Source: Cucumis sativus (Eukaryota; Streptophyta; Magnoliopsida; Cucurbitales; Cucurbitaceae). From it: a DNA stretch of 64,000 nt. The position numbers and the translations under genes are program-made. The DNA lies in NCBI RefSeq assembly GCF_000004075.3, contig NC_026659.2:27112272-27176271 (forward strand), given 5' to 3'. The notes under the pieces were generated by a model, which was not told the origin of the DNA, did not search any database, and was given only the letters and a program-made list of their open reading frames with translations. Positions 37,424 through 49,100 of this stretch are shown here, piece by piece; position 1 is the stretch's first letter, and each line of letters opens with the position of its first letter.

Positions 37424-40398
37424 TCACGCTTGATCTGAAGGTGGAGAAATGTTAAGTGGTACCCCAGGTGTCGGCTCCAAGACAACTGCCTCAGGAAGTT
37501 CCCTTGACAATAACTCCTGCATTACATTGAATTAGTAAGCATTTAACAGAGCTTTCTAACGTTTATTGTGCAGTATCAGAGTAGAGAGTAAAAAGTGGAA
37601 GAATTGACTCCCACAATATGGTTGAAGAAAAAGTGTCTAGGCCATTTCAGCCCTCTCACTCATTCAACCATGTGCAAGTGTCTAGGCCAGCTTGAAATTC
37701 CAATTAATCTAACTGGACAACCATCATGTCATATATAACATATGGATATCAATAAAACTCGTAGTATATTAAATCCTAGATCAGTGACCACTATAGATAC
37801 ACACATGTTCACTCTGAGCCCTTTATTGTATCCGGGACCCTTGATCATTAAGCCATACGGCTATTTGATCAGTGTTATAAGATTGTGAAATCAACATTCT
37901 AATTATAAATTAGTGTCCAGGTCGTTTTGTTGTAAACAACTTGATTTTCATTCAATTTCATCCGCTCCTAACCTAAGAAAGAAAGAAATCAAAGTTGCCT
38001 GGAAACCTACAAACCATCGTGCAAAGTTCAAGTATGGTCGTATGAAGATCTTACAACACAACATTAGTATTTGAGAGATTGTCCTCGAGCCAAGGAGTGT
38101 CCAACAAATATTATGATATCCATAATGACTGATTAAAGTAAACATTAACCTTGAAAGATCCAATTGTCCCTTCCGCACTGATTAAGCTTGCAAGAAGCCC
38201 TTTGCTATCCATATCTCCATTATTCATTGGCACGATGAACCTGAAAGATGACAAGGAAGGATACTTTGATAGGAGATAAATATTTTAAAGATATTATGGG
38301 CAGATTAGTTATTCGCTAGGGAGTTTATACGCTTATGAATCTCTGCATAAAGTAGAACACAAAGGTTAAAGGTTACTAGGTTAATCATATATTACAGCAC
38401 TGGTCTTGGAAGAGGACGAGCCTCTCGAATGCTCAGCCCTTTCAAATTTTCTTTGAAATTGTAATACGTTTCATCTCCAATTTTCTTGATTTTTAATCTC
38501 AAGTTTGGGGTTCTAACTTAAATATAGAGAGAATGAGATGCCTCCACCAAGTAGTGAATTTAAGGTTATGGAAGCATTCATACTTCGCATGCAGTAGCTT
38601 TGCAAGTTGAACTGCATCTTCTTGTCCAGAAACGAGAGTAAAATTAGGCAGAAGCTGCTTTATCACAGGTGTGATGACAATATCAGCCCTTTCTTTCCCC
38701 AAAAATTCCTTGTCGTAAGAGCAATGAGGTTCATAATAAAGAGTCAGCTGGCCTTGGGGAGAAACAACAAGATACCTGTATCAGATTTAATAAGAGATGG
38801 AAACTAGATAACCAGGTTACTAAATACGATGTTCATCATGCAATGTAGAAGATCAACAGTTTTACCCGTTCTCAGGACGCTGCCAAGGAGGACCAAGTAC
38901 TGGTCCGGCAGTGGCTTTAATGAGTACTTGAGAATCATTTTTTGCTTCAATAACTGAACTCTGACCAGGTTCTAGATAAGTGACCTGGATATAACTAAAA
39001 CTAGCCTTAGTACATTCACATATGAGCACAATGTGGTACATGAAATGCTTCCAGTAATAATCTGATCAAATTAGGCCATCATACAACATTGAAATGAAAC
39101 GAAAGGAGGGCACGCAAATGAAAGCCTAGGCTTTTAAAATTATTTTGCCCGATGCACCTCTGTTATCTCTTTAATCACTCTTTATCTTTGCCTTCATGCC
39201 TTGTACGTTGATAGTCTATCCAAACCAGAAGGAATGAACAAAAAAGGTGGGAAGTGGAGCATAATTAAAAAAAGCCTTCTAACTACAGTAACAACTCTCT
39301 CTTTCTCTCTCTCTGCTTGACCAAATAAACCACTGCAGTTTAGTACATGGTTGTGACTTTGAAATGGTTAAAATCACTTCACGACATAACTTTAATCCCT
39401 CAAAATTCACTTAAACCTTTAATTTGTCACTTTTAAACGCATTTTCTGTACTATTATAAGTAGATTTGAATGATTGAAATCATTTTCAAATGACAAAAGT
39501 GATTCTAACCAGAATCACTCCAAAACATACATGATTTTAGCAATTTAGCCTTGAATGACAGCAGAATTCAAACAAGAAAACAAAGCACAGCAGAATCTGC
39601 TTACATTGCTGAAAAGTGGATCCAACAATGTCTTTGCATTTGGAGTCGCTATAACCTTCACATTGGGAGACTTCTTAGAGAGAGGCCTCAAGGTCTTCAA
39701 ATGGCAGTGATCGTCAAGGCTTTGTGTAATGAGTAAGCAGTCAAATTCAGGAAGTTCATTCAACTGCACCAAAGTTGCTCATCAGAATCAATCTATTAAC
39801 AACATCACATAAACCAAACACCAAAATAATGCTTATAGCTATTCTGAAATCACCTGGAAATTCTTCAATATCTTCTTTGAGGCCTCATAAAGCCATGGGA
39901 TACCAAAATCAAGACTACCAACCAAAATAGGATCTACCAAAATGCTCAATCCGCCCACTTCCCACAACCAACTATTTCCCTAAAACAAAAAGGGGAAAGG
40001 AGGGGAAGATTAATTCTACGCATTACATTCAAAATCAACAAAAATTTACCAAACCCAAGTCGATAAAACTAAGAACCCGCCTCCAGATAAGTTAGATTAA
40101 ACGCATCAGTGGCAGAAACAGTCGCCCCATCAGCACTCTCTTCCGCAATCACAGCCGGAACAACCCTATTCGACCTGTAACGCAGCGTTAGCGCAATCAC
40201 AGCTTGTATTCTCAAACTAAAGAGAAATGTATAGAGATGCAGAAGAGAAGACCTGGAGATCGAGAGGTTGAGCAATGAGCTGGAAGCTTTGAAAGTGGGA
40301 GAACTCGTACGGGAAATTGAAAGGGTAAATGAAGAAGGGGAGAAAGCTCTTGTGGTGCTAAATGGTTTGCAGAAGCTTGTGCACTGTACAGCGGCCAT
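37424..40398 (-). CDS. Plastid-targeted metallo-beta-lactamase-fold protein, 339 aa
   Basis: Eight exons on the minus strand: 40253-40398, 40081-40174, 39854-39979, 39605-39763, 38866-38984, 38584-38775, 38150-38240, 37424-37516. The first 50 residues are rich in Ser, Thr and basic residues (MAAVQCTSFCKPFSTTRAFS start), a typical chloroplast transit peptide. The body matches the plant/cyanobacterial metallo-hydrolase-like family: GNSWLWEVGG and LVDPILVG (residues 81-103), then ITQSLDDHCH (134-143) where the canonical HxHxDH metal site would be, then GPPWQRPENGYLV and YYEPHCSYD. Reaction unknown; the altered site suggests changed or lost metal binding. Intron 1 (78 nt, in frame) may be retained, giving 365 aa. 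Intron 2 seems to use a GC donor. The BRO1-like gene lies 0.9 kb upstream on the same strand. Confidence 0.88.
39353..39520. mobile_element. MITE-like element inside intron of the metallo-hydrolase gene
   Basis: Imperfect terminal inverted repeats: left arm 39353-39379 (GTGACTTTG then GGTTAAAATCACTT) and right arm 39496-39520 (AAGTGATTCTAACC then AGAATCACTC). The arms pair over about 25 bases with small gaps. The interior holds further AAATCATTT/AAATGA-type inverted motifs. Size about 170 bp, no coding capacity. It sits in the 620-nt intron between exons 4 and 5, the longest intron of that gene. Confidence 0.45.
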
Positions 40399-40599
40399 GG
40401 CTGCTTCTCGTCCACTGCTACAGCTTCTTCCTGACTTTCGCGCGAAATCAAGAAGACGAAATGTAATCTATCTATTTATGGGTTTCCATTTCCTCTAAAT
40501 GTTCCATTAAAATTATGAACAATTCCATCAAAATCTTGTGTTCCTGATTTGGCCACTTGCCAGTTGCATGGTGGCTGTTGCCCTCCACACTTTGGATCA

Positions 40600-41291
40600 A
40601 CTGTTTTTTGAAAATTTCATATCATTCTATTTAGAGTTTAGGGTTTAAAAAAATTGTGTCTCACTGTATAAATTAAATTTATTAAAAATTGATTTACATG
40701 TATTCCATCCAATTGTATAATCAAAAGAAGGTAAAGAAGGTAGTGTTGATCATATTTATCAAATTGTTTAATCATAATTTGTCATATGTCAAGTCAAGTC
40801 CTTTTAGTCAAATGTTGCATAGTGAATTAACCGATATTGAATAAATGGTAAATTAATTTATCCAAATCTATGGTCAAACTTGATGAAATCTTTACGGTAA
40901 AAATTGTTACCACAAGTGACTAGAAAATGATATTTTCTTTAAGAAAAACACAAGTGGAATTAAGATTCTCAAAATTCTCATCTCAAAAAAACTATAGAAT
41001 GAATATTCATATAGAAACATAATTCAATCAACCTCTTATTTAGGCAAACTTTACATATTTATGACCATTTCAAATGAATAAAATGTAAGAAATAGGAATC
41101 ACTATAATCAATGTACATTTCTATACGAATGCTTCACATTTTCACCAAAAAGTCACTCAACTAGCTAAGGAAATATTTCTAAGAGGAGCACCAGATTCTT
41201 TTGTGCTTTTATAGAATGAAATTGGGGATAGAAGCAGCTCCATAATTGTCCCCAACAAGAACAAATGACCATATTTACGTGGAGCTTCAGT
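40600..41291. other. Spacer between the metallo-hydrolase and BRO1-like genes
   Basis: AT-rich, no gene seen. It must hold the 3' UTR of the BRO1-like gene and the promoter of the metallo-hydrolase gene, both minus strand. Confidence 0.6.
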
Positions 41292-44170
41292 TCATATTTT
41301 AAATGCTAGTTCTCTCTCCCATTTTTTTGGATTATAGGGTATGGACTTGACGATTCGGGTACCTATAGGCGTTGGCAACTCATCTCTTAAAGCAATTTTC
41401 TTATGCCATACAATTTCATTCTCGCGTTCGAACTTTCTGAGCGTTTCAGCTACAATATCTATTTCTATTCCGAAAACGAGTTTCCATGAATTTTCTCTTG
41501 GCATTTCCTTTTTGACATCAGTTAATGCATATCTAAGAACTCCTATAGCAACTCCAACTTGACCACTAGACATTAGTTCTTTTGCAAGATTTTTCCGACT
41601 CATCAACTCATGTAGAGCTCTGAAAGCTGATAGAAATTCCTGCGACCGAAAAGAACAAAGATTATACCAGTCATATGGCTAAATGGTAGATTATACACAC
41701 CCTAAAACCATCATGAATATGCAAGAAGAGCATTCTTACTCACCAGAAAGTTTGAGGACATATCTTTGCATTCTCCAAAACTTATGTGTAAATAATTAGC
41801 TGATTCATTGAGTAATTCAACAATACCATAATGTAGCTTTGCCAAAAGACTAGGAATAGTTCCCTTTTCTTCTGCCCGCATTGATGTGACAGCCTATTGC
41901 ATTTTTTATGACAGAAGATTAATATAGATAATCGTCATTTAGACCAATATTAAAAAAGAGAAAGATGGACCTCCTGGATTCCACACTCTGATCAAAGACT
42001 AACTAGACTATTCAGTCTCACAAATTCCACTTTCAGAAAGGCCATTTCTTTTTATAGATAAAGATTCATGGAGGTTCGTGAGGGTGAGCAAACTAACCTG
42101 AGCCTCAGCTAAACAAACAAGACTCATCGCAGCAGAAGTGGATGGAATAACTTCTGGTGGTCTTTCAGAAGGCAGGCAGTGTTGGATGGTTGGAAGAATC
42201 TCCTCAGCAAGATATTGATAAACCCCGGAAGCTTCTCTGAAAAAGGTCGCAGATTGCACTTGATCTGTATAAGTGAAGAGGAAGTGATCAAATAGGTATA
42301 AATTCGTGACTTCTACTAGAAACTAATTCATCATTAGTACCCACCTTCTGATATAATTTCTAATGCCCTCTGCCTGAGAAAAGCGCCATAGAGAGAAAGA
42401 GTCATCCCTACCTCAAACCTCAAGTTATCTATTTGGAAAAACTTTGGACCCCTAAGATGAAATAACGAAGATGAGCTCAGAGCACTCGACCATCGTATCT
42501 TTAAGTCTGAAGTCCACTGAACAATCCTGAGGTTATAATCGATCATATCAACTTGGGAAACAAAATTTTCCAACAAGGGCAGATATTGCTGTAGTTTGTG
42601 AAGGACCTGGAATTTTTTGAAGCACAGAAAACAGGACACAATTGAATGAGAACACAACACTGATAACAATTATTACAATGTTGTAGATCTAGATTGTGAA
42701 GAAAGAGAAGATAAAACCGGCAGTTCAAAAAAAAAATCTGTATAACTTCGCTGCAACTTTGGGCTAGTGTGCACACGTGGGGGGTGGGAAGTGACAGGAG
42801 AGTGGAGGAGGAAAAACAACTTCCTTTCAAATGAAAAGGGAATAAGAGCAGCAGGGGTCGTTGATTTAAATTAACCATATATGTAAATGAGCTGAAATTG
42901 AAAGAATAAATCCAGCCACATTAATTCGCATCTAACAAGGAAGCATTGCCAGTGTAACAGAAATTCATGTATTTGAATCACAAAGGAGCTCATGACAAGG
43001 ATAATTATGCTTAGTACTTATTTCACTATGTTGGCATATTAGTACCTGTTGAGTGTGTGAAGACAACCCGCCAGACATTTCTCTTGCAATGGCATCTGTG
43101 ATAGAGCTAGTTTCATTAATGGATTCCTCAATAACTCTACGCCTAGAAGTAATCTCCTTCAGTTGTTCAAGTGTACCAGAATCACGTGCAATGAATTTGT
43201 CCTCAAATACACACTGTACAAATTGACAATTAATCACCAGTCCTATTGATGTACTTATTAAAGGAAATAAACGTTTGGATTTGCCCCTAGACTCAAACGT
43301 CAACAGTTTACCTTATTGAGATCAAGATGACATTATAACAACGATCTTTAGATAGGTGTTGCTCAGAGACCATAGGACTTGGCCAACAAATTCAGCCAAA
43401 AACGATAATAAAGTAGTTAAATGATCAAATGAGGCTTCAGCCAAAAAAACCATTCTCGTTAAGGCAATGTTGAATCGGAAATCACACTTCTCTACTTTGA
43501 AAAACTAATATTTAACCCAACGAACTAAAGTTTAATACACGTCAACGGAATCCCGTCAAGGCCTTGTTTCATAACAATTTTGTTTCCTAATTTACTTAAC
43601 ATGAATATCACTATTTTTTTTAAGAAACATTTGCATTCCTATTCAATATCAAAAAGCAAAAACCAGTTCTAAAAAATGACTTTTTTTTTAGTTTTCATAA
43701 CTTGACTGGGTTTTTAAAATGTTGGTAGAAAGTAGACAACAAAACATACAAATTTTAGAAGCTTAATTTTCAAAAAACAAAACGGTTAACCAAAGATGCC
43801 TTAGTTATTAATAGATCTAATGTTATTTACTGAATGCAGACAAATCCATTAATAATCATAACAAATACTACTCCACTCTCTACCTACACTACTCTCTTTT
43901 TGGGCATTTCCTATTTTCTTTGCTCTAAGCCTCAGTTTACTTATAGTTGTAGAACTTCTTCCAGAAATTTCACTGTATAAGTGCAGATACATCTTATCTT
44001 CTCTCATCTGTTTAACTTGCGAAACTTAATTACAACTCTGGATTCGACTCTTAAACCTTCACCATATCACCATTTCATACTCTTATGACAATTCAAATAA
44101 AAACCCAGAAGAAGAAAAATCATACCATCTTGGTTTTAAGCTTGGCTGGGTCTGAAAATTGCAGCAGCAT
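41292..44170 (-). CDS. BRO1-like domain protein, 379 aa
   Basis: Six exons on the minus strand: 44126-44170, 43046-43213, 42345-42606, 42098-42264, 41744-41893, 41292-41639; all GT..AG, phases close. The product matches the plant endosomal-targeting BRO1-like family: MLLQFSDPAKLKTKM start, RDSGTLEQLKEITSRRRVIE (residues 25-44), IVQWTSDLKIRWSSALSSSS and FFQIDNLRFEVGMTLSLYGA in exon 3, FREASGVYQYLAEEILP in exon 4, and the conserved end IPYNPKKWERELAFKI. BRO1 domains are helical and in yeast and animals bind ESCRT-III at endosomes; the plant role is inferred. An in-frame TGA lies 24 nt before the chosen ATG, fixing the start. Family length is near 400. Site II elements stand 400 bp upstream. Confidence 0.92.
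43559..43800. mobile_element. Degenerate MITE-like element in BRO1-like intron 1
   Basis: Left end GGCCTTGTTTCATAAC and right end GTTAACCAAAGATGCC are imperfect inverted copies, continuing inward as TTTTGTTTC against CAAAAAACAAAAC. The interior is A/T-rich with no frame. No target duplication seen. The pattern fits an old non-autonomous DNA element of the kind common in eudicot introns. Confidence 0.35.
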
Positions 44171-44572
44171 CTTTGACTCAAAATTCAATCACCCGGTATC
44201 CGTCTCGAGTAAGGAAACGGCAAATAGGGTGAAGGTGGGTTTCTTCAGTAGACCCTTTCAACACAAATTTGCATTCATTTCGGCTCCAAGAAGGAAATTC
44301 ATCGACTCAAACTAAGATCAACGAACCAAAGACATGCCTAGCTAGCGCAATCCAAATGGAAACAGCTCGATTGATACACCCAGTGAAGCTTGTGGATATT
44401 TATTTATAGAATCGGCTCACTATTATTATTGCTGGGTCGATATCTTAATGGTTGCCCTCTGGCCTTTACTCCTCGTTTCCTTCGCTACCAAGATTTCGAG
44501 TTTAGAAGTCCGAGGATGAAGAGGAGGATGAATCGATGATCAACATTCTACAACACAACTTTGGTGGGTCAA

Positions 44573-44608
44573 TGGGCTATTTATCTTCCTGGGCCATAAC
44601 AAAGCCCA
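44573..44608 (-). promoter_or_regulatory. Site II cluster in the BRO1-like promoter
   Basis: TGGGCT (44573), TGGGCC (44590) and AGCCCA (44603) lie within 36 bp, about 400 bp before the BRO1-like start codon at 44170. These are TCP-type elements typical of genes expressed in dividing cells. Confidence 0.45.
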
Positions 44609-44619
44609 TCCTTCATAAT

Positions 44620-45939
44620 GCCCTTTTTTATATTCTAAATAATAATCAGAAGATAATAGATTGGATTTATTTACAAATATAACGATTATATCTAATACAG
44701 TCTATTAAAATATAATTTATAAATATAGAAAAAATTAGACATAATTTGAAAAAATATAAATTACTAAGTATCAATTTATACCTTCCATTACGTTTGATTT
44801 GAAAAAAAATCTATCATTATAATTGTATTGATTAAATCCTAAACTTTTTTCAACGTGTAATTTGAACTTTCAAACAAATATATCTTTTAAAAATTATTCG
44901 TGCATTTATTGTAATTGATCGTTTTGTAACGTTCGACAATTAATACATGAATGATTTTAAAGAAAATAATTCATTATGTGAACGATTGATAGATATAATT
45001 AGTTTACAGTGTGATTAACAACTAATTCAAATAGTGTGATTAACTATTGGTTCATATTTAAACTTTGTACAATAATTAGTTTATAGTCCAAAACTTGTAA
45101 TTGATAGATATAAGAAAACCAAAGCTTATATGATAAATGTATTCCCATAGCTTATTTGTGTTATTATTAATTAGGAAAATTGTCATTCCAAGGGTCACAT
45201 TTTGTTGGGGTTATTATTTTAGTTGATCCCATGCTATTTCTCAGAAACGTTTGATGCTTTTGTGTCGGCACTTTGTTACTTATTTTCCTTCCAATACGTG
45301 TTTTCCTTCTTATTTATTTATACAACAAAGTCAACATTTATTTATTTTGAAAAAGACATATTGTTAGTATATCAATTTAAAAAAACCATCCAATAAAAGA
45401 TATAAAATTTATGATACGTGCTAAACTAGTATCAACAGTAGAAACATACAATTTTGCTCTATTGTGGTTATCTATCTAATAATTAATTTTTTATCATTAT
45501 CTTCACACTTAATACTATAAGGTTAGACGAATTGTTAGGTAAGATTATTAGTTGATACAACAAATTATATGGATAGAAAAGTAAAGTATGCAAAAGAAAA
45601 CCTTTAAAAAAAATGTATGTAGTGAGCAAGGGTTCTTTACACATGTTTTTGGACAGTTCCAACGTATTTTTAAAGGTGGTAAAATCACAAAAGTGTTTTC
45701 TTGCTTTTTTTATTTTAATTTTAAAGGTGATTTTGTTGTATAATAATGTAAGTATTGGTCAATTTTTTATATTTTTTTAAAAAATCGCTATATTTTAAAT
45801 ACAAGAAAATATAAATTAGGAAAAAACGTAAGTTGAGCATTTATGCTATTTTAAAATAAGATAAATAATTTTCTTTTTTCTTTTTGTTTCTTCAAGGTGT
45901 TAACCGAAATTTACTACAACTCTCAATGGGTTCCAATTG
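44620..45939. other. AT-rich divergent intergenic region
   Basis: Lies between the BRO1-like gene (leftward) and MED25 (rightward). No frame or RNA gene recognised; the shared space carries both promoters at its ends. Confidence 0.6.
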
Positions 45940-45948
45940 TATATATAA
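45940..45948 (+). promoter_or_regulatory. TATA box of MED25
   Basis: TATATATAA followed by GGGAGGCAAAAG; the ATG is 210 nt further on, so the leader would be about 180 nt. Confidence 0.5.
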
Positions 45949-46157
45949 TATTAGGGAGGCAAAAGAAGTTGTAGCAGCGTTGGTAAGGAAAGCCAGTTGA
46001 GGAATTTCGCATCAGCTTCCAATTTTTATGATTTCCCCATACTCTTTCATCTTCCCGGAATTGAAACCATAATCATAGCCTCATACACCTGAAAACCCCA
46101 CATTCGATTGCTTTCTTTTTCCTCTAAGCCTTCAAGATATAGCTACTGACTCATTCC

Positions 46158-49100
46158 ATGGCAGATAAGCAGTTGATAGTGGTCGTTGAAGGTACCGCAG
46201 CCATGGGGCCCTTCTGGCAAACCGTCGTTTCGGATTACATTGAAAAGATCGTTAGGTATTTTTATAACCCATCACTTTTTTTTTTTTTTATCATTTTCTT
46301 CCTGTTTGTTTTTCTAATTTCTTGTTCCAATGGGAAATGTGTAGTAAATTTGCTTTAACTGTATGTCTTTCTTATGTTATTGTTTCTTTTTTGGGATTTT
46401 CTGGAATGTCTACAGCGATTTATCTGTTTCTTGATTCGTCAATAGGTTCTGATTGTGATAGTGAATGGGGCTATTATGTGAACGATCATAATCAGTGTGT
46501 TGATTTCCCCCCCTAATTTGAAAATCGCACTTAAGAACCCAAAACTCTATCATACTGTTGTAGAACTCACAATTTGTTGCCATACTATCCGATCTGCGTA
46601 CACATTGATTTTGGTGTCAGGAACAACGACTTCCTACGTTTCTTGGAAATAGTGTGATATTGTCCGCTTTAGGCATAAACTCTCGTGGTTTTGCTTTTGG
46701 TTTCATTTCAAAGGCCTCATGCTTTTGGTTTCATTTCAAAGGCCTCATATAGTTGTATTCACTTACCAACTTTCATCCAACATTTCCAAGATTTGGTTGG
46801 CACAATTGTTTTCTCTTTCAATATTTCAGAATTTGTTTACGAGTGAGGACTGAGGAGTGAAGTTCCATTACTGAAGTTTCTGGAGATACCACGTTGTTTT
46901 AGTTTATTAACTGAAGCTTTTTTTTTTTTTTGCATAATTAGGGATGCAATTTTTCTTCCATATTTTTAGTCCATAAGATTATCCCTTCCCTTTTCTATTG
47001 GCAGTCTCTCTGTTTCCCTTTAATCGAAAATGCATGTTATTTCTTACATTTTGGATACACATAGTTCCAGGTTCCTTTTTATTAGCCCTTCTTACTTTCT
47101 CTCTATAATCCCATTGTATATTATTTTCTGTTCACAAAGTTGTTTACTAGTTGAGATATCACTTCTATTAATTAGTGTCACAGATTTGTCAATCCGTCAT
47201 ACTGAGAGTTGGTAAACGGAAACCTAGAATCATATTCATGGTCAGGCACAAGAACTCCTCTTATTGCTTGTTTCCTCTCAATTAGCTGTTGGGTTGAAGA
47301 TTGGAAGTTTTGGAAATTAGTTCTTTTCAGCTAGGTCTTCTTTCAATCTGTGCTTTTCATAATGGGTTAGGCAATGTTCTGCAATGGGAGGAGGCTTATT
47401 TCTGTCCATTTTGGCTGATGTGACATGATACAGTAGAGTAGGCTACTAAGTGGTGGATTCCAAATTGAGTAAAGTAGTTACAAGTGTAGCTCTCCACCTC
47501 TCTTGTTTGTATTTTTAGGAGGGTCCCTCACCACAGACAGCTTAGTTGATATCAAATAAATGAAACAAAGAGAACACACATTTGGTTCGGCAAAAGAATT
47601 CCTGTATTTCAACTCTCAAAGGTTTGCAAGTCTTCAGAATCTAAATGAGATTTTCAGAAAAAACCAAGCAAAATAGTACTTGAGTTACTTTAGCATTCTG
47701 TGAAATAAACTTTTGTGTAATTCATACAATGATAGAAAGCATGTAGGATGTTATAGCATACACCATCAGACACCTACCATCTATCTAAACAGTGCAGAAG
47801 GTTTTATCTTTACAGTGCCATTTGAAAATCATAAATGCTTACATCTCATGTTAAGGGTATGATAAAATCTTTCTATTTGTGCAGATCTTTCTGTGGAAAT
47901 GAATTAACTGGGCAGGTATGCTTCTTTCTTTTTGAGAAGGCTAAATATTCTCTACCACTTCATGCATGGAATAATTATATTGTTGTAGGAATACTGGAAG
48001 TGACATATGGTCCTTCCATTTACATTGATACATGGTACCTCCACGTGAATACTGGATTTTTTTTTCTTTGAAGACTTCAAAATTGAGGCCTTCATCATTT
48101 GTAGGGTTTATGGTAAAGCCGATGTTTCTTTTGGGACATGTTATAATTTGATAATATTATGCTTCGTTGGTGTAAACGTAGGTAAAAAAATTTAGTTTTC
48201 TGTTACAGCTCTGTAAAAATGCATTTGAGAAATTGGGGTTTAAACGTTCTTTTCTCTCTTTTCTTGTTTCCTTTTAGAGTGTTCTTGTTGATGGCCTATT
48301 TCTCAAAAAAAAAAAAAAAAAAAGTGGCTGTTTCCTTTCCAAATCATGTCCTCAAGAACAGTGGTTTCTAGTTGTTCAGTAACATGAACTCTTACGAATC
48401 AAGGATCCATTATTTTTAGCAGTTTTGAAAACAAAAACAACAAATATTTTCGAAAAAGCATTCCACAAAAATCTAGCCTCGTGAACTTTAGCAGCCATTT
48501 CAATTTTCAAGGCTACAAGTATTATTGACTTTTAAGTTTCCATTGATTAAAACTTAAAATATAAGTGAAATATTTATTTATTTTTTCATTTCTAAGAAAC
48601 ATTGAGACAGATTATATGATCACATCCATACAATATCTTTCTCATTTCAAATTTAATTAGAAATATGAAACCATTTCTAGTTATTAAAGTCTCGTTATTT
48701 AATAATAACTTCTTATGCTTGGTTCTGAGCAGAGTATGATTTTGTGAATTTTCTAGTATGTGAACTTGATGTTCACTTTCATTCAACCAGACCATGTAAT
48801 GATGTACTCTACTTTTGGAATGCAGAAACCACCAACCTCTAATGTTGAGTTCTCTCTGGTCACATTTCACACTCATGGATCATATTGTGGTTCGTAAGGA
48901 GCTTATTTTTCCTGATCCATTATGTTTATGCTCTTATGTTGAGTATTTATTTTCCAGCACCACAGCACTACGTGTTTATTAGTGTTTTTCCACTGTGTAG
49001 CTAAATGTGATAGCAAAATGGTTACTGATAGATATTGGGCATGATATTATGACGTTCAATGTTTTATATGGATAGCTTTCTGGATTAAGTCCTCCACTTG

